This document shows positions 16,458 to 24,870 of a stretch of 42,928 bases of DNA, piece after piece (the stretch's first letter is position 1; each line of letters starts with the position of its first letter). Under the pieces are notes generated by a model. That model saw only the letters and a program-made list of their open reading frames with translations, was not told where the DNA came from and made no database searches. Made by a program: the position numbers and the translations under genes. The stretch comes from an uncultured Alphaproteobacteria bacterium (GTDB lineage Bacteria; Pseudomonadota; Alphaproteobacteria; Micropepsales; Micropepsaceae), in assembly GCA_903857685.1 (NCBI GenBank), contig CAIOFO010000147.1, forward strand, positions 1-42,928. Reading direction: 5' to 3'.

Positions 16458-17768
16458 ATGACTCTGCGCCTGTTCAACAGCCTGACCAAGACCAAGGACG
16501 ATTTCGCGCCCATCGATGCGAAGAATGTCCGGATGTATGTCTGCGGCCCCACGGTTTACGACTTCGCCCATATCGGCAATGCCCGGCCCGCCATCGTCTT
16601 CGATGTGCTGTTCCGGCTGCTGCGCCATGCATTTGGCGATGTCCATGTCACCTATGTCCGCAACATCACCGACGTGGACGACAAGATCAATGCGCGCGCG
16701 GCGGAGCGCGGCATCTCCATCCGCGACCTGACCGAGGATACCGCGCGCATCTACAATGAAGACGTGGCGGCGCTGGGCTGCATGGCCCCCAGCATCAGTC
16801 CGCGCGCCACCGAGCATATCGCCCAGATGGTCGCCATGATCGAGCAATTGATTGCTTCCGGGAATGCCTATGCCGCGGAAGGCCATGTCCTGTTCGATGT
16901 CTCGTCCAAGCCCGATTACGGCAAGCTGTCGCGCCGCTCGCTGGATGAAATGATCGCGGGATCGCGGGTGGAAGTGGCGCCCTACAAAAAGAACCCGATG
17001 GATTTTGTGCTGTGGAAGCCGTCGGACGCGGCGACGCCCGGCTGGCCGTCACCCTGGGGCCGCGGCCGCCCCGGCTGGCATATCGAATGCTCCGCCATGG
17101 CGGGCCAGTATCTGGGCAAGACTTTCGACATCCATGGCGGCGGCATCGATCTGATGTTTCCGCATCATGAAAACGAGATCGCCCAGAGCGAATGCGCCCA
17201 TCACGGCGCCCCCATCGCCAATGTCTGGATGCATAACGGCTTCCTGCAGGTGGAAGGCGAGAAAATGTCCAAGTCGGCGGGAAATTTCTTCACCATCCGC
17301 GACCTCCTGGCCGACTGGCCTGGCGAGGTGCTGCGCTTCAACATGCTGCGCAGCCATTATCGCCAGCCGATTGATTTCACCCTGGCGGGAATCAAGGAAA
17401 GCTGGAAGACGCTGGAGCGCTGGTATGGCGTCACCGAGCCGCTGGCCAATCCGTCGCCCGATGCCGCTTTCTTCGCGGCGCTGGAAGACGACCTCAACAC
17501 GCCCGCCGCCATCGCCAGCCTGCACCAGGCAAGTGAATTGGGACTGGCGGGCGGTCTGGGCTTTCTGGGTTTCTCCAATGTGCAGATGAAGATCGCCGCC
17601 AAGGTTCAAACGGACAGTGTCGCCATCGCCGACGCCATCGCGGCCCGGCTGGCGGCGCGCAAGGCAAAGAACTTTGCCGAAAGCGACCGTATCCGCGACG
17701 ATCTGCTGGCCAAGGGCATTGTCCTGAAGGACGGTCCGGACGGCACGACCTGGGAGATAAAGCGGTGA
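16458..17768 (+). CDS. cysS: Cysteinyl-tRNA synthetase
   Basis: Class I synthetase that charges tRNA-Cys. [17 protein letters not shown] contains the zinc-ligand Cys29 and the HIGN motif at 38-41. The other zinc ligands lie in WHIECSAM and [10 protein letters not shown], and KMSKSAGNF is the second signature. [14 protein letters not shown] is diagnostic. The 436 residues are a little short of the E. coli enzyme, with a compact C-terminal helical domain. The last codons overlap the cimA start as GTGA, so cysS and cimA form a coupled pair, a common alphaproteobacterial arrangement. Confidence 0.97.
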   Translation: MTLRLFNSLTKTKDDFAPIDAKNVRMYVCGPTVYDFAHIGNARPAIVFDVLFRLLRHAFGDVHVTYVRNITDVDDKINARAAERGISIRDLTEDTARIYNEDVAALGCMAPSISPRATEHIAQMVAMIEQLIASGNAYAAEGHVLFDVSSKPDYGKLSRRSLDEMIAGSRVEVAPYKKNPMDFVLWKPSDAATPGWPSPWGRGRPGWHIECSAMAGQYLGKTFDIHGGGIDLMFPHHENEIAQSECAHHGAPIANVWMHNGFLQVEGEKMSKSAGNFFTIRDLLADWPGEVLRFNMLRSHYRQPIDFTLAGIKESWKTLERWYGVTEPLANPSPDAAFFAALEDDLNTPAAIASLHQASELGLAGGLGFLGFSNVQMKIAAKVQTDSVAIADAIAARLAARKAKNFAESDRIRDDLLAKGIVLKDGPDGTTWEIKR

Positions 17769-19363
17769 AAAAAGAGCGCCTTTATCTCTTTGATACCACC
17801 CTGCGCGACGGGGCGCAGACGCAGGGCGTGGATTTCTCGGTGGAAGACAAGCGCCAGATCGCATTGGCCCTCGACAGCCTGGGGCTGGATTATGTCGAAG
17901 GCGGCTGGCCCGGCGCCAATCCCACCGACACCGCTTTCTTTTCCGAACGTCCGCCGCTGAAGAAGGCGCGCTTTACCGCTTTCGGCATGACCAAGCGCTC
18001 CGGCCGCAGCGCCGCCAACGATCCGTCGCTGGCGATGGTGCTGGATTCCTCGGCCGAGGCGATCTGCCTGGTGGGCAAAAGCTGGGACTATCAGGTGGAT
18101 GTGGCGCTGGAAATTCCGCGCGAAGAAAACATCGATAACATCGCCAAATCCATCGAGGCGGTGGCGGCCAGAAAGCGCGAACCTTTGTTCGACGCCGAAC
18201 ATTTCTTCGACGGCTACAAGGCCAATCCCGATTACGCGCTGGCCTGCATCACCGCGGCGCACGACGCGGGCGCAAGCTGGCTGGTGCTCTGCGACACCAA
18301 TGGCGGCACGCTGCCCGAAGACGCCTACCGCATTGTCAGCGAGGTGAAAGCCAAACTGCCCGCCGCCAGGCTGGGCATCCATGCCCACAACGACACCGAG
18401 CAGGCCGTGGCCGTGAGCCTTGCCGCCCTCAGCGCCGGCGTGCGCCAGATCCAGGGCACGCTCAACGGGCTGGGCGAACGCTGCGGCAACGCCAATCTCT
18501 GTTCCCTGATCCCCAATTTGATGCTGAAGGAGCCCTATAAAAGCCGCTTCGAGACCGGCGTCACGACCGAGGGTCTGGCCCGCATCACGCAAGTCTCGCG
18601 CCTGCTGGATGAAATCCTCAACCGCGCCCCCAACCGCTATGCCGCCTATGTCGGGGCCTCGGCCTTTACCCACAAAGGGGGGCTGCATGTCTCCGCCGTG
18701 GTCAAGAGTCCGCAGACCTATGAGCATGTGCCGCCGGAAGCGGTGGGCAACAAGCGCGTCATTCCGGTGTCGGACCAGTCGGGCCGCTCCAGTCTCATGG
18801 TGCGGCTGGCGGAAGCCGGCATCGACATTGACGCCAAGGATGCGCGGGTGTCGCGCCTGCTGGAAGATGTGAAACAGCGCGAATATCTGGGTTATGCCTA
18901 TGACGGCGCCGAAGCCTCGTTCGAGCTTCTTGCCCGCCGGGCGCTGGGCCAGGTGCCGGACTATTTCGTGGTGGAAAGCTTCCGCGTCACGGTCGAGCGC
19001 AAGAAAAACGCCAGGGGCGAATTGGTCACGACCTCCGAAGGGGTGGTGGATCTGAATGTCGCCGGCGCCGTGCTGCACAATGTCGGCACCGGCAACGGCC
19101 CGGTCAATGCGCTTGACGCGGCGCTGCGCAAGGATCTCGGCAAATACTCGTCCTTCCTCGCCGACCTCAAGCTGGTGGATTACAAGGTGCGCATCCTCAC
19201 CAGCGGCACCGAGGCCGTCACCCGCGTCATGGTGGAAAGCGCCGACGGGGCAGGCAACCGCTGGTCCACCGTGGGCGTTTCGGCCAATATCGTGGATGCC
19301 TCCTTCGAGGCGCTGACCGATTCCATCATCTACAAGCTCTACCGCGATGGCGTCAGGGCTTAG
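17765..19363 (+). CDS. cimA: Citramalate synthase
   Basis: A DRE-TIM metallolyase (LeuA/CimA family) of 532 residues that condenses pyruvate and acetyl-CoA to (R)-citramalate. With LeuCD and LeuB this gives 2-oxobutyrate for isoleucine without threonine deaminase. Visible motifs are [14 protein letters not shown] with metal ligand D10, [12 protein letters not shown], the His pair H206/H208 in [11 protein letters not shown] and [15 protein letters not shown]. The C-terminal third is the LeuA allosteric dimer domain. VEGGWPG and GAQTQG distinguish CimA from isopropylmalate synthase and homocitrate synthase. It starts with GTG overlapping the cysS stop. leuD and leuB are found about 7 kb downstream. 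Confidence 0.93.
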   Translation: MKKERLYLFDTTLRDGAQTQGVDFSVEDKRQIALALDSLGLDYVEGGWPGANPTDTAFFSERPPLKKARFTAFGMTKRSGRSAANDPSLAMVLDSSAEAICLVGKSWDYQVDVALEIPREENIDNIAKSIEAVAARKREPLFDAEHFFDGYKANPDYALACITAAHDAGASWLVLCDTNGGTLPEDAYRIVSEVKAKLPAARLGIHAHNDTEQAVAVSLAALSAGVRQIQGTLNGLGERCGNANLCSLIPNLMLKEPYKSRFETGVTTEGLARITQVSRLLDEILNRAPNRYAAYVGASAFTHKGGLHVSAVVKSPQTYEHVPPEAVGNKRVIPVSDQSGRSSLMVRLAEAGIDIDAKDARVSRLLEDVKQREYLGYAYDGAEASFELLARRALGQVPDYFVVESFRVTVERKKNARGELVTTSEGVVDLNVAGAVLHNVGTGNGPVNALDAALRKDLGKYSSFLADLKLVDYKVRILTSGTEAVTRVMVESADGAGNRWSTVGVSANIVDASFEALTDSIIYKLYRDGVRA

Positions 19364-19406
19364 TATTTCCCTCTCCGCCTTCGCATCGCAAGCGCTGTTA
19401 CGGCAC

Positions 19407-19442
19407 CTCCCCCGTCAGCGCGCTTACGCGCGCACGGGGGAG
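19407..19442. other. Strong hairpin at the cimA / LOG convergent end
   Basis: CTCCCCCGT (19407-19415) pairs with ACGGGGGAG (19434-19442), and inside it GCGCGC (19418-19423) pairs with GCGCGC (19428-19433) around a TTAC loop. The total is about 15 bp of nearly pure GC stem with a two-base bulge. The stop codon of the LOG-family gene (TTA at 19424-19426 on plus) lies in the loop. Neither side has a U-run. It could end both converging transcripts with Rho, protect the 3' ends, or be a dispersed repeat element. Confidence 0.7.
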
Positions 19443-19996
19443 TTAAGCTTGCCCTCCAGTATCTGAAGCGCCGCCTGCGGCCCGTCGGCCAGATAGTAAA
19501 GCTTCAGCACCATGTCCCGGGCGAAGCCCGCCTCGATCATGCCATGCAGCATGCCGTCCAGCCCGTTGAAATAGCCGTCGACATTAACCACGATAATGGG
19601 CTTGGCGTGAACGCCGAGCTGGGCTTCGGTCGCCACCTCGAAAAATTCGTCGAAAGTGCCCAGGCCGCCCGGCAGCACGATGAAGGCGTCCGACATTTGC
19701 AGCATCAGCGCCTTGCGCTCCTGGATATGGGGCGTGACGATCAGCTTTTCCTCGGCCGACACGGGCGGTTCCAGGGCCTGCAGGAAGGCCGGGATGATGC
19801 CCTGCACGCTGGCGCCGCCTGCCAGCGCGGCAGAGGCCACGTCCCCCATCAGGCCCGCCCCGCCGCCGCCGAACACCAGGGAAAATCCCAGCCGGGCAAT
19901 GCCGTCGCCCACCGCCTGCGCCGCTTCGCGAAAGCGGGGGTTGTTGCCAAATGACGAGCCGCAAAAAACGCAGATTGCGGGCTTATTCTTGTCCAT
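19424..19996 (-). CDS. LOG-family protein (TIGR00730; nucleoside 5'-monophosphate phosphoribohydrolase type)
   Basis: A Rossmann-fold protein of 190 residues. It has the cytokinin-activating LOG motifs: IQERKALM with R94, and PGGLGTFDE at 109-117, whose Glu is catalytic. Other family pieces are CVFCGSS, FGGGGAGLMG and AKPIIVVN. Such enzymes hydrolyse adenosine (or other nucleoside) monophosphates to base and ribose-5-phosphate, and in plants and some bacteria release cytokinins. The role in this organism is unknown. The frame continues 20 codons upstream to 20056, but MDKNKPAICVFCGSS fits the family start. The stop sits in the loop of a strong hairpin. Confidence 0.88.
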   Translation of the reverse strand: MDKNKPAICVFCGSSFGNNPRFREAAQAVGDGIARLGFSLVFGGGGAGLMGDVASAALAGGASVQGIIPAFLQALEPPVSAEEKLIVTPHIQERKALMLQMSDAFIVLPGGLGTFDEFFEVATEAQLGVHAKPIIVVNVDGYFNGLDGMLHGMIEAGFARDMVLKLYYLADGPQAALQILEGKLNSPVRA

Positions 19997-20067
19997 GAGG
20001 CCTGAAGGGTTGCACGAATTGCGGCATCTTCCTAAACAGGTTCGGCATTCGGGCAAAGGACAAAATC

Positions 20068-20160
20068 GTGCGCCGCTGGCTGGTTGTTTTTATCGTGATT
20101 GCGCTGATCGCCCTGGCCGCCGGCTACCTCACCTTCGGCGGCGCCGATATGGGGCACTGA
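20068..20160 (+). CDS. 30-residue single-pass membrane peptide
   Basis: A GTG start with AGGA eight bases upstream opens a 30-residue frame: a basic start (MRRW), one hydrophobic helix at about 5-20 (LVVFIVIALIALAAGY), and a short tail ending GGADMGH. The stop is only three bases before the ATG of the Atm1-type exporter, so the two are almost certainly co-translated. It looks like a small membrane protein that could act as an accessory or stabilising subunit of the transporter. I know no named family for it. Its size means automated annotation may omit it. Confidence 0.6.
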   Translation: MRRWLVVFIVIALIALAAGYLTFGGADMGH

Positions 20161-20163
20161 CGC

Positions 20164-22023
20164 ATGGCGCATCCTGTCGAGGAAGGTGACGGCGCCCCGT
20201 CGCTGCGGCCGCTCTGGACGCTGCTGCCCTATCTCTGGCCCAACAATGCGGGCCTGCGCCTGCGGGTGATCGTCTCGCTGCTCTGCATGATGCTGGGGAT
20301 TGCGGCGACCTTCTATTTCCCGCTGCTCATGGGGCAGGTCACCGACCAACTGACTGTCAAGCCTGCCGCCGCCATTGCCATCGGCCTGACCCTGGCTTTG
20401 ATCGGCGCATATGCCATTTCCCGCATTCTGATGCAGGCTTTCGGCCAGCTGCGCGACGGCATCTTCGCCAAGGTGCTCTATCATGCCATGCGGGAAGTGG
20501 CGGTGCAGACCTTCGCGCATATTCATACCCTGTCGCTGCGTTTTCACTTGGAGCGCAAGACCGGCGGCCTGTCGCGGGTGATCGACCGCGGCATCAAGGG
20601 CATCGACAATTTGCTGTCCTTTGCCCTGTTCAGCATTTTCCCCACCATCTTCCAGCTTCTGGCCTTCGAAATATATATGGTGGTGAAGCTGGATTGGGTG
20701 ATCGCGGCGGTGACGCTGGCGATGGTGGTGGCCTACACTTGGTTCACCTTCGCCATCACCCGCTGGCGCATCGCCTTCCGCCGCGAAATGAACCAGAGCG
20801 ATACCGACGCCAACACCAAGGCGGTGGACTCCCTGCTCAATTTCGAAACGGTGAAATATTTCAACAATGAAGGGCATGAGACGCGCCGCTTCGACAAGAG
20901 CATGGAGAAATACTCCGCCGCCTCGATCCAGTCGCAGATCTCGCTGTCGGTGCTCAACACCGGCCAGGCCGCGATCATGGCGCTGGGCATGGGCGCGGTG
21001 ATGATCCTGACGGCGCTGGGGATCAAGGCTGGCCGCTTCACGGTGGGCGATTTCGTGATGGCCAACGCCATGCTGTTGCAGCTTTACCAGCCGCTCAATC
21101 TTTTGGGCACCGTCTACCGCGAAATCACTCAGGGGCTGGTGGACATGGACGCCATGTTCCGCCTCTTGCGCCGGCCGCAGGAAGTTACCGACAAGCCCGG
21201 CGCCAAACCGCTGGTGGTGACGGGCGGCGCCATCGCCTTCGACAATGTGGTGTTTTCCTATGACCCCGAGCGCATCGTTTTAAAGGGCATCAGCTTCACC
21301 GTGCCCGCCGGCAAGACGGTGGCGGTGGTGGGCCCGTCGGGGGCGGGCAAATCCACCATCAGCCGCATTCTCTACCGCTTCTATGACATCAAGAGCGGCA
21401 GCGTGACGATCGACGGCCAGGATATCCGCGACATAACGCAAGCCAGCTTGCGCGCCGCCATCGGCATCGTGCCGCAGGACACGGTGCTGTTCAACGACAC
21501 CGTCAAATACAACATCGCCTATGGCCGCATCGGCGCCAACGAGAACGAGATCAAGGAAGCCGCGCGCCTGGCGCAGATCGACAAGTTCATCGTGGAATTG
21601 CCGCTGGGTTATGAATCCATGGTGGGCGAGCGCGGCCTGAAATTGTCGGGCGGCGAAAAGCAGCGCGTCGCCATCGCCCGCACCATCCTGAAAAACCCAC
21701 CCATCCTGCTGCTGGACGAGGCCACCAGCGCGCTCGACACCGGTACCGAGCGCGAAATCCAGGGCGCGCTGAACCAGGTCTCCCGCGGCCGCACCACCCT
21801 GGTGATCGCCCACCGGCTGTCCACCGTGATCGACGCCGACGAGATATTGGTGCTGGACCATGGCCAGATCATCGAGCGCGGCCGCCATGGCGAATTGCTC
21901 GCCATGAACGGGCATTACGCCTCAATGTGGAACAAGCAGCGCGAAGCCGCCGCCGCGCGCGAAAAATTGAAAGAAGTGGAATCCGATCCCGACGTCGTTC
22001 CGGGAATCGCGCGCGCGACTTAA
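20164..22023 (+). CDS. Atm1/HMT1-type ABC exporter (fused membrane and ATPase domains)
   Basis: A 619-residue half-transporter with a six-helix ABC membrane domain (about 30-335) and a C-terminal ATPase: Walker A GPSGAGKS (390-397), Q-loop VPQDT, signature LSGGEKQ (494-500), Walker B ILLLDEA (514-520) and an H-loop in IAHRLST. The membrane part has the Atm1-specific motifs ERKTGGLSRVIDRGIKGI, NQSDTDANTKAVDSLLNFE and VKYFNNEGHE that line the glutathione-binding cavity in known structures. Relatives export glutathione polysulfide or metal-glutathione complexes, in mitochondria for cytosolic Fe-S assembly, in bacteria for heavy-metal tolerance. A 30-residue membrane peptide precedes it by three bases. 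The ends of this gene and the convergent cold-shock gene overlap by four bases. Confidence 0.93.
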   Translation: MAHPVEEGDGAPSLRPLWTLLPYLWPNNAGLRLRVIVSLLCMMLGIAATFYFPLLMGQVTDQLTVKPAAAIAIGLTLALIGAYAISRILMQAFGQLRDGIFAKVLYHAMREVAVQTFAHIHTLSLRFHLERKTGGLSRVIDRGIKGIDNLLSFALFSIFPTIFQLLAFEIYMVVKLDWVIAAVTLAMVVAYTWFTFAITRWRIAFRREMNQSDTDANTKAVDSLLNFETVKYFNNEGHETRRFDKSMEKYSAASIQSQISLSVLNTGQAAIMALGMGAVMILTALGIKAGRFTVGDFVMANAMLLQLYQPLNLLGTVYREITQGLVDMDAMFRLLRRPQEVTDKPGAKPLVVTGGAIAFDNVVFSYDPERIVLKGISFTVPAGKTVAVVGPSGAGKSTISRILYRFYDIKSGSVTIDGQDIRDITQASLRAAIGIVPQDTVLFNDTVKYNIAYGRIGANENEIKEAARLAQIDKFIVELPLGYESMVGERGLKLSGGEKQRVAIARTILKNPPILLLDEATSALDTGTEREIQGALNQVSRGRTTLVIAHRLSTVIDADEILVLDHGQIIERGRHGELLAMNGHYASMWNKQREAAAAREKLKEVESDPDVVPGIARAT

Positions 22024-22613
22024 ATCAATTCGACGCGATCGACCTCAACGCCCTTGTTGCCCTGGCGCGTGGAAAAGCGAATGCGCTGGTCCGGCTCGAC
22101 CGCCTGCACGCCTGAACGCCGCAGCGCGCTGGCATGCAGATAGATGTCGCCATTGCCGCTGTCGGGCATGACGAAGCCAAAGCCTTTCTGGTCATTGAAG
22201 AACTTGACCTTGCCTTCGCTCATGGGGCCAGCCGCTCCGCCATGAGCGCCGCCGCCATTATAGCCGCCGTTGAAACGGTCGCCGCCGCCATTGTAACGGT
22301 CGCCGCCGCCAAAACGGTCGCCGCCGCCGTTGAAATCGCGCTTCCGCGGGCCTGGCGCCTCGGCGGTGGAAAGATCGACACTATGGATCGCGACCACCTG
22401 CATGCCGCGCTGGGAATCCGCCAGATCGCAGACCAGGCTGGCGCCCGGCGGCAAATCCTGGTGTCCGGCTGCCGCCAGCACCGAGGCGTGGCAGAACGCG
22501 TCGCCGCCATTGTCCAGGGTCACGAAGCCGTAACCCTTGGTGCCGTTGAACCATTTGATTTTGCCTTTCGCAGAGGCCTGCGAAAGCGACTTGTCACCCT
22601 CGAATTGTCCCAT
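22020..22613 (-). CDS. Tandem two-domain cold-shock protein with Gly-rich linker
   Basis: A 197-residue RNA-binding protein with two cold-shock domains. Domain 1 (about 16-82) has IKWFNGTKGYGFV (RNP1) and DAFCHAS (RNP2-like). Domain 2 (about 131-197) has VKFFNDQKGFGFV and DIYLHAS. Between them, 94-130 is a glycine-rich linker with repeats of GGGDRF/GGGDRY/GGGDRF, reminiscent of RGG-type RNA-binding tails. Double-CSD proteins are common in alphaproteobacteria. The longer frame begins at a TTG (22649), and I prefer ATG 22613. Domain 2 starts with MSEGKVKFF, just like a stand-alone CspA, so it is probably a recent-looking fusion or duplication. It is divergent from a DEAD-box helicase. Confidence 0.9.
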   Translation of the reverse strand: MGQFEGDKSLSQASAKGKIKWFNGTKGYGFVTLDNGGDAFCHASVLAAAGHQDLPPGASLVCDLADSQRGMQVVAIHSVDLSTAEAPGPRKRDFNGGGDRFGGGDRYNGGGDRFNGGYNGGGAHGGAAGPMSEGKVKFFNDQKGFGFVMPDSGNGDIYLHASALRRSGVQAVEPDQRIRFSTRQGNKGVEVDRVELI

Positions 22614-23021
22614 GAACCGACGCCATACCCATGCCGGTTTGCTCCCCAAGGCGCCCCACGTCCGGCTGCGAGCGGGCGCTCTTTGATATGATGACTACAG
22701 AAACTAAGGGTTCGCAACGGGGGTTAGCGGCGGCAAAAGTCCGTAAAATCGTGCTGCAACGCAACAGATTTAAGTGTTTTGCGGCAGGCGCTTACCGAAA
22801 ATGCCGCGCAATCAAGGGGCTGGCCGTGGCGGCGAGGTGGTTGACTTCCGTCGCGAACACGCTGATAAGCCCGCATCCGCTGCGACCGCACGAAGGCCTT
22901 TTGGGCCGTCATCGCCGGATTTCATTGCAAACCTCCGTTCCCTCCAGTGTGCGTGGAAGACGGCAAACAGCCGTTGCTCCGTGCCTTTTCGGGCGCGTTC
23001 TCCCGGTTTTTAAGGACTTAA
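22614..23021. other. Long intergenic region between csp and RNA helicase
   Basis: About 400 bases with no convincing gene. It holds the leaders and promoters of two divergent RNA-handling genes. A sigma-70-like promoter for the helicase is listed separately (22841-22869). The 22700-22790 part is more AT-rich than its surroundings. Frames of 60-130 codons that cross this region show no known motif and are probably chance. I could not pick a firm promoter for the cold-shock gene. Confidence 0.6.
22841..22869 (+). promoter_or_regulatory. Sigma-70-like promoter for the DEAD-box helicase
   Basis: TTGACT (22841-22846, 5 of 6 to consensus), a 17-base spacer, then GATAAG (22864-22869, 4 of 6). Transcription would start near 22876, leaving a leader of roughly 146 bases before the GTG at 23022. 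Such long leaders are typical of cold-induced genes. Confidence 0.5.
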
Positions 23022-24314
23022 GTGACTGACATTACCTTTACGACGCTTGGCGTTGCCGAGCCGATCCTGCGCGCCCTGGCGGCAGAAAATTACACCGTGC
23101 CGACGCCGATCCAGGCCAAGGCCGTGCCGGCCCTGCTTGCCGGCCGTGACCTTCTGGGCATCGCCCAGACCGGTACCGGCAAGACGGCGGCGTTCGGCAT
23201 TCCGCTTTTGCAAAAGCTTTCCATCGGCCATGTGCCGCCAAAGCCCCGCGAAGCCAAAAGCCTGATCCTGGCGCCCACCCGCGAACTGGCGGTGCAGATC
23301 GAGCAGAGCCTTCGCACCTATGGCCGTTTCCTCAATCTCAAAATGGCGGTGATCCTGGGCGGCGTCAGCCAGAATTCCCAGATCAACGCCACCAAGCAGG
23401 GCGTCGACATTCTGGTGGCCACGCCCGGCCGTCTGCTCGACCTGGTCAACCAGCGCCATATCAAGCTGGACACGGTTTCGACCTTCATCGTGGACGAAGC
23501 CGACCGCATGCTGGACATGGGCTTCATCCGCGACGTGCGCAAGATCGTGGCGATGCTGCCGCGCCAGCGCCAGTCCATGCTGTTCTCGGCCACCATGCCC
23601 GACGACGTCGTCAAGCTGGTGGGCGACATGCTCAACCAGCCGGAACGCATCGAAGTGGCGCCGCAGGGCCGCACCGCCGACCGCGTCAGCCAGAAGCTTT
23701 ACTATGTGCCGGCGATGCAGAAGCGCCAGCTCCTGATCGAGCTGCTGAAAGACGCCGGCATGAACCGCGTCATCGTCTTCACCCGCACCAAGCACGGCGC
23801 CAACAAGGTGGCCGAGCATCTGCTGAAAAACGGCGTCCAGTCCGACGCCATTCACGGCAACAAGTCGCAGAATGCCCGCCAGCGGGCGCTGGATTCCTTC
23901 AAGGGCGGCAAGCTGCGGGTGCTGGTGGCCACTGATATCGCGGCGCGCGGCATTGACGTTGACGATGTCAGCCATGTGGTGAATTTCGAACTGCCCAATG
24001 AGCCGGAAAGCTATGTCCACCGCATCGGCCGCACCGCGCGCGCCGGTGCCGGCGGCGCGGCGATCAGCTTCTGCGACAGCTCCGAGCGCGCTTACTTGCG
24101 CGACATCGAAAGGCTGACGCGACTGAAGATCGAGGAAGTGGCGCATGATTTGCCGCCTCTGACCGAGGCGCAAAAGTCTGCCGCGGAAGAACCGCGCCGT
24201 CCCCAGGGCCATCGCCACGGCAAGCCGGGCGGCCATAACCACGCGCCCAAGAAGAATGGCTCGCGTCCGCATTGGCACCGCGATCGCGACAAGAAGCGCG
24301 GCGCTGCCGCGTAA
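23022..24314 (+). CDS. DEAD-box ATP-dependent RNA helicase (RhlE-like)
   Basis: A 430-residue RNA helicase. Motifs in order: Q motif PTPIQ (27-31), Walker A AQTGTGKT (48-55), PTRELA, GG, TPGRLLD, VDEADRMLDMGF (DEAD at 158-161), SAT (189-191), IVFTRTKHGAN, TDIAARGIDV and YVHRIGRTARAG. The C-terminal ~60 residues are basic and rich in His/Arg/Lys (GHRHGKPGGHNHAPKKNG), a likely RNA-binding tail. The start is GTG at 23022 behind AAGGA. It is divergent from the two-domain cold-shock protein. In many bacteria both gene types help ribosome assembly and mRNA unwinding in the cold. Confidence 0.95.
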   Translation: MTDITFTTLGVAEPILRALAAENYTVPTPIQAKAVPALLAGRDLLGIAQTGTGKTAAFGIPLLQKLSIGHVPPKPREAKSLILAPTRELAVQIEQSLRTYGRFLNLKMAVILGGVSQNSQINATKQGVDILVATPGRLLDLVNQRHIKLDTVSTFIVDEADRMLDMGFIRDVRKIVAMLPRQRQSMLFSATMPDDVVKLVGDMLNQPERIEVAPQGRTADRVSQKLYYVPAMQKRQLLIELLKDAGMNRVIVFTRTKHGANKVAEHLLKNGVQSDAIHGNKSQNARQRALDSFKGGKLRVLVATDIAARGIDVDDVSHVVNFELPNEPESYVHRIGRTARAGAGGAAISFCDSSERAYLRDIERLTRLKIEEVAHDLPPLTEAQKSAAEEPRRPQGHRHGKPGGHNHAPKKNGSRPHWHRDRDKKRGAAA

Positions 24315-24404
24315 CGAGCCAAGCATGTGGAGCATCGGCCAGGAAAAGTGCTGCGGCGGCGTGGAAACACAATGACGCAGCGGTTTTCCGAAGGCCGTGC
24401 GACC

Positions 24405-24866
24405 ATGATATACGTGGACGGCGATGCCTGTCCCGTAAAAGCGGAAGTCGAGAAGGTGGCGGCGCGGCATGGCCTCGCCGTCACCATCGTCTCCAATGGC
24501 GGCCTGCGTCCCTCGGCCAATCCGCTCTTGCGCCATGTGACGGTGCCGGAAGGCGCCGATGCCGCCGATGACTGGATTGTCGAGCACATCGCCGCCGGTG
24601 ATATCGCCGTCACCGCCGATATTCCCCTGGCGGCCCGCTGCCTGGACAAGGGCGCCCGGGTGCTGGGCCCAACCGGCAAGCCCTTTACGCAGGAAGGCAT
24701 CGGCATGGCGCTGGGCATGCGCGAACTCTCCCGCCACTTACGTGAGCTAAGTGGGCGCGAAGCCAACGGCGGGCAGACCTATAATGCCGGCTTCAGCAAG
24801 CAGGACCGTTCGCGGTTCCTCGGCGAACTGGAAAATTGCATCGCGGCGCTGAAACGGGGAAAATAG
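24405..24866 (+). CDS. YaiI/YqxD (DUF188) family protein
   Basis: A 153-residue member of the UPF0178/DUF188 family, a PIN-like fold of unknown biochemical role. Motifs are MIYVDGDACPVKAEVEKVAARHG at the start (acidic D5/D7), IVSNGG, ADDWIVEHIAAGDIAVTADIPLAARCLDKG and GKPFT followed by GMALGMRELSRHL. I begin it at ATG 24405, where homologues begin. The frame is open upstream, and ATG 24372 (with GGAAA nearby) or an earlier start at 24327 is possible. It lies four bases before selO and probably shares its transcript. Confidence 0.88.
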   Translation: MIYVDGDACPVKAEVEKVAARHGLAVTIVSNGGLRPSANPLLRHVTVPEGADAADDWIVEHIAAGDIAVTADIPLAARCLDKGARVLGPTGKPFTQEGIGMALGMRELSRHLRELSGREANGGQTYNAGFSKQDRSRFLGELENCIAALKRGK

Positions 24867-24870
24867 CGCC

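Noticed and set aside
22631-23029. Frames of 79 and 132 codons in the csp-helicase gap
   Set aside because: No motif, no convincing ribosome site, composition unlike neighbours, and they span the probable helicase promoter and leader.
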